Source: Vagococcus humatus
Lineage (GTDB): Bacteria > Bacillota > Bacilli > Lactobacillales > Vagococcaceae
Direction of reading: 5' to 3'
Assembly: GCF_003950325.1 (NCBI RefSeq)
Contig: NZ_PXZH01000002.1
Coordinates: forward strand, 248,001 to 312,000
DNA length: 64,000 nt
Below, piece after piece: positions 61,942 to 64,000 of the stretch. The notes under the pieces were generated by a model. That model was not told the origin of the DNA, ran no database searches, and saw only the letters and a list, made by a program, of their open reading frames with translations. Each line of letters begins with the position of its first letter. Position 1 is the stretch's first letter. A program made the translations under genes and the position numbers.

Positions 61942-63978
61942 TTATTTATTAAATACTTTAGCTACAGCATCAGATACTTTTGCTTCATCAGCTAAGTAAG
62001 GAATAGTAATGTGGTCTGTTCCTTCACGAGTAGCATTGTATTCAATAGATGTTTCAATAGCATGTTCATTACGAGCCCAGCTACGACGAGCTACTCCGCC
62101 CATAGTATCCCAAGCAATAGCAGATTTAATGATTTCATCAGCTAATTCACTACCATCTAAAACTAAACCAAATCCACCATTGATAGATTTACCAATACCA
62201 ACACCACCACCGTTATGAAGAGCAACTAAACTCATACCACGAGCAGCATTTCCTGCATAACATTGTGTTGCCATATCAGCACAAACGTTACTACCATCTT
62301 TAATGTTAGAAGTTTCACGGAATGGAGAGTCTGTCCCTGATACGTCATGGTGGTCACGACCAATCATAACAGGACCGATTTTTCCTTCACGAACCATTTC
62401 ATTAAATTTAAGGGCAACATTTACACGTCCCATAGCATCTTGATAAAGAATACGAGCTTCAGTTCCCACTACTAATTGGTTTTTCTCAGCATCTCTAATC
62501 CAGTTGTAGTTGTCACGGTCTTGATAACGACGAGTTGGGTCAATCACTTCCATAGCAGCATGGTCAGTTGCTACTAAGTCTTCGTGTTTACCACTTAGAC
62601 ATACCCAACGGAATGGTCCATAACCGTAGTCAAATAACATAGGTCCCATAATATCTTCAACATATGAAGGCCAAATGAATCCGTCTTTATCATCGTAACC
62701 ATTTTTAGAAATTTCTTTAATACCTGAATCATAAACAGATTTCATAAATGAGTTACCATAGTCAAAGAAATAAGTTCCTTTAGATGTTAAAGATTTAATT
62801 GCTTTATAATGACGTTCAAGAGTTTCATCTACTAATTTTCTGAATGTTTTTTGATCTTCAGCTAGTAAGCGAGTTCTTTCATCAAAGGTAATGCCAGCAG
62901 GGCAGTAGCCACCTTCATAAACGTTATGACAAGATGTTTGGTCAGATAATAGATCAACATGAATATCATTTTGGTCAATATACTCAAGTAAGTCAACAAT
63001 ATTACCATGGAAAGCAATAGAAGTTGTTTCTTTTTTATCAATATATTCTTGAGCAAGTTTCATTGTTTCTTCAGGTGTTTCAGTTAGGTTACTAATCCAA
63101 CCTTGTTCTAGACGAGTATCAATTCTAGATTTATCAACTTCAGCAATAATGGCTACTGAGTTAGCAATTTCTCCAGCTTTTCCTTGTGCACCACTCATAC
63201 CACCAAGACCAGAAGAAATAAATAATTTACCAGTTAAATCTTCATCATCAGCTAAACCTAGTTTCAAACGACCAGCATTTAGTAAAGTATTGAATGTACC
63301 GTGAACAATTCCTTGAGGTCCAATGTACATCCAGCCACCAGCAGTCATTTGTCCGTAGTTAGTTACACCCATTTGTTCAGCAATTTCCCAGTCTTCAATG
63401 TTGTCATACTCACCAACAAGTAAGCCGTTTGTAATAACAACACGAGGCGCGTCTTTTTTAGATTTGAACAAACCAAGAGGGTGTCCAGATTCGACTACTA
63501 ATGTTTGTTCGTCTGTCATAACTTCTAAATATTTTTTGATTAATTGATATTGCATCCAGTTTGCACAAACGGAACCTGTTTCTCCGTAAGTAACTAATTC
63601 ATAAGGATATAAAGCTACATCAAAGTCTAAGTTATTATCAATCATTACTTGCATTGCTTTAGCAGCAGTACAATTTCCTTTATACTCATCAATTGGTTTA
63701 CCGTAAACTTTTCCTTTTGGATACCAACGATAGCCGTAAATACGTCCACGAGTTGTTAACTCTTCTAAAAATTCAGGAATCATTTGATCATGGAATTGTT
63801 CAGGAACATAACGTAGAGCATTTTTTAAAGCTAGTTTAGTTTGTTCTTCTGTTAAACGGAAACCACGGTCAGGTGCCCGACGAATGCCTTCTTCAAATTT
63901 AGGCATTTCTGGTAAAACGTCATCTAATTTGATTGTCATTGCATTACTAATGTCAAGATTGTTAATGTTATAAGTCAT
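61942..63978 (-). CDS. hutU: Urocanate hydratase
   Basis: Second enzyme of histidine breakdown: urocanate plus water to imidazolone propionate, with tightly bound NAD. At 678 residues it is the long form found in streptococci and relatives, against about 550 in Bacillus and Pseudomonas. SSGLGGMSGAQGKAGEIAN is the NAD-binding motif, and DQTSCHNVYEGGYCPAG holds the conserved active-site Cys region. AGGAGG lies 8 bases before the ATG. No other hut gene is in view; the rest may lie beyond the window edge. Confidence 0.95.
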   Translation of the reverse strand: MTYNINNLDISNAMTIKLDDVLPEMPKFEEGIRRAPDRGFRLTEEQTKLALKNALRYVPEQFHDQMIPEFLEELTTRGRIYGYRWYPKGKVYGKPIDEYKGNCTAAKAMQVMIDNNLDFDVALYPYELVTYGETGSVCANWMQYQLIKKYLEVMTDEQTLVVESGHPLGLFKSKKDAPRVVITNGLLVGEYDNIEDWEIAEQMGVTNYGQMTAGGWMYIGPQGIVHGTFNTLLNAGRLKLGLADDEDLTGKLFISSGLGGMSGAQGKAGEIANSVAIIAEVDKSRIDTRLEQGWISNLTETPEETMKLAQEYIDKKETTSIAFHGNIVDLLEYIDQNDIHVDLLSDQTSCHNVYEGGYCPAGITFDERTRLLAEDQKTFRKLVDETLERHYKAIKSLTSKGTYFFDYGNSFMKSVYDSGIKEISKNGYDDKDGFIWPSYVEDIMGPMLFDYGYGPFRWVCLSGKHEDLVATDHAAMEVIDPTRRYQDRDNYNWIRDAEKNQLVVGTEARILYQDAMGRVNVALKFNEMVREGKIGPVMIGRDHHDVSGTDSPFRETSNIKDGSNVCADMATQCYAGNAARGMSLVALHNGGGVGIGKSINGGFGLVLDGSELADEIIKSAIAWDTMGGVARRSWARNEHAIETSIEYNATREGTDHITIPYLADEAKVSDAVAKVFNK

Positions 63979-64000
63979 TGTTAATCCTCCTAAATAATGT

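Noticed and set aside
1-64000. CRISPR arrays, prophage, transposons, tRNA and rRNA genes
   Set aside because: No spaced repeats, transposase or integrase motifs, or structural RNA sequences were recognised in reading the window.

Overview
The window is low-GC, tightly packed Gram-positive DNA with strong Shine-Dalgarno sites and intrinsic terminators. The gene set suggests Lactobacillales, most likely an Enterococcaceae member such as Vagococcus or Enterococcus: a mevalonate cluster, BusR-type c-di-AMP osmocontrol, LytST-LrgAB beside pyruvate formate-lyase, a C69 dipeptidase, an Mga-type regulator and a long-form urocanate hydratase. The genus is an inference. No rRNA, tRNA, insertion sequence, prophage or CRISPR array was seen.

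Layout. 1-14,000 holds housekeeping and small metabolic genes: a 5'-cut LTA-synthase-like gene, a branched-chain aminotransferase, a DUF1275 membrane protein, a DUF2075 ATPase, an ion permease, proC, a VOC protein, two oxidoreductases, an alpha/beta hydrolase, aroC-aroK and a D-amino acid aminotransferase. 14,060-22,855 is a six-gene surface operon: a SipW-type signal peptidase, four small secreted or anchored proteins (three with TasA/camelysin-like N-termini) and a 1,695-residue secreted protein with an in-frame Glu-Gln hexanucleotide repeat. 22,967-25,762 has efp, two NAD(P)-binding proteins and pcp.

25,866-32,573 is a divergent cluster: an Fe-type alcohol dehydrogenase and DeoR regulator on one side; an NhaC-type permease, an MtnK-like kinase, an MtnA-like isomerase and a class II aldolase on the other. 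Together these match a DHAP shunt, which salvages 5-methylthioribose or 5-deoxyribose. The aldehyde product would be reduced by the dehydrogenase. Two similar operator-like palindromes lie on the two sides of the cluster. 35,566-39,463 is a ribose-type locus: a LacI-family regulator frameshifted in an A7 run, three phased palindromic operators, rbsK, rbsD and, unexpectedly, a PTS EIIBC gene.

39,614-43,365 is busR-busAA-busAB with bipartite operators. 43,504-47,167 is mvaS, thiolase and HMG-CoA reductase; the last two are separate genes rather than the fused mvaE of Enterococcus. 47,485-52,378 is one folate and pABA operon (folE, folP, folB, folK, pabA, pabB, pabC); chorismate from the aroC/aroK branch would feed it. 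A hairpin sits between the folK ribosome-binding site and its start. 52,417-58,661 is lytST divergent from lrgAB, then pflB. The rest holds a nitroreductase, a C69 dipeptidase, a protein tyrosine phosphatase and hutU.

Best candidates for undescribed biology are the SipW surface operon, the DHAP-shunt cluster with its regulator and permease, and the ribose locus with a PTS permease and a slippage-prone regulator.
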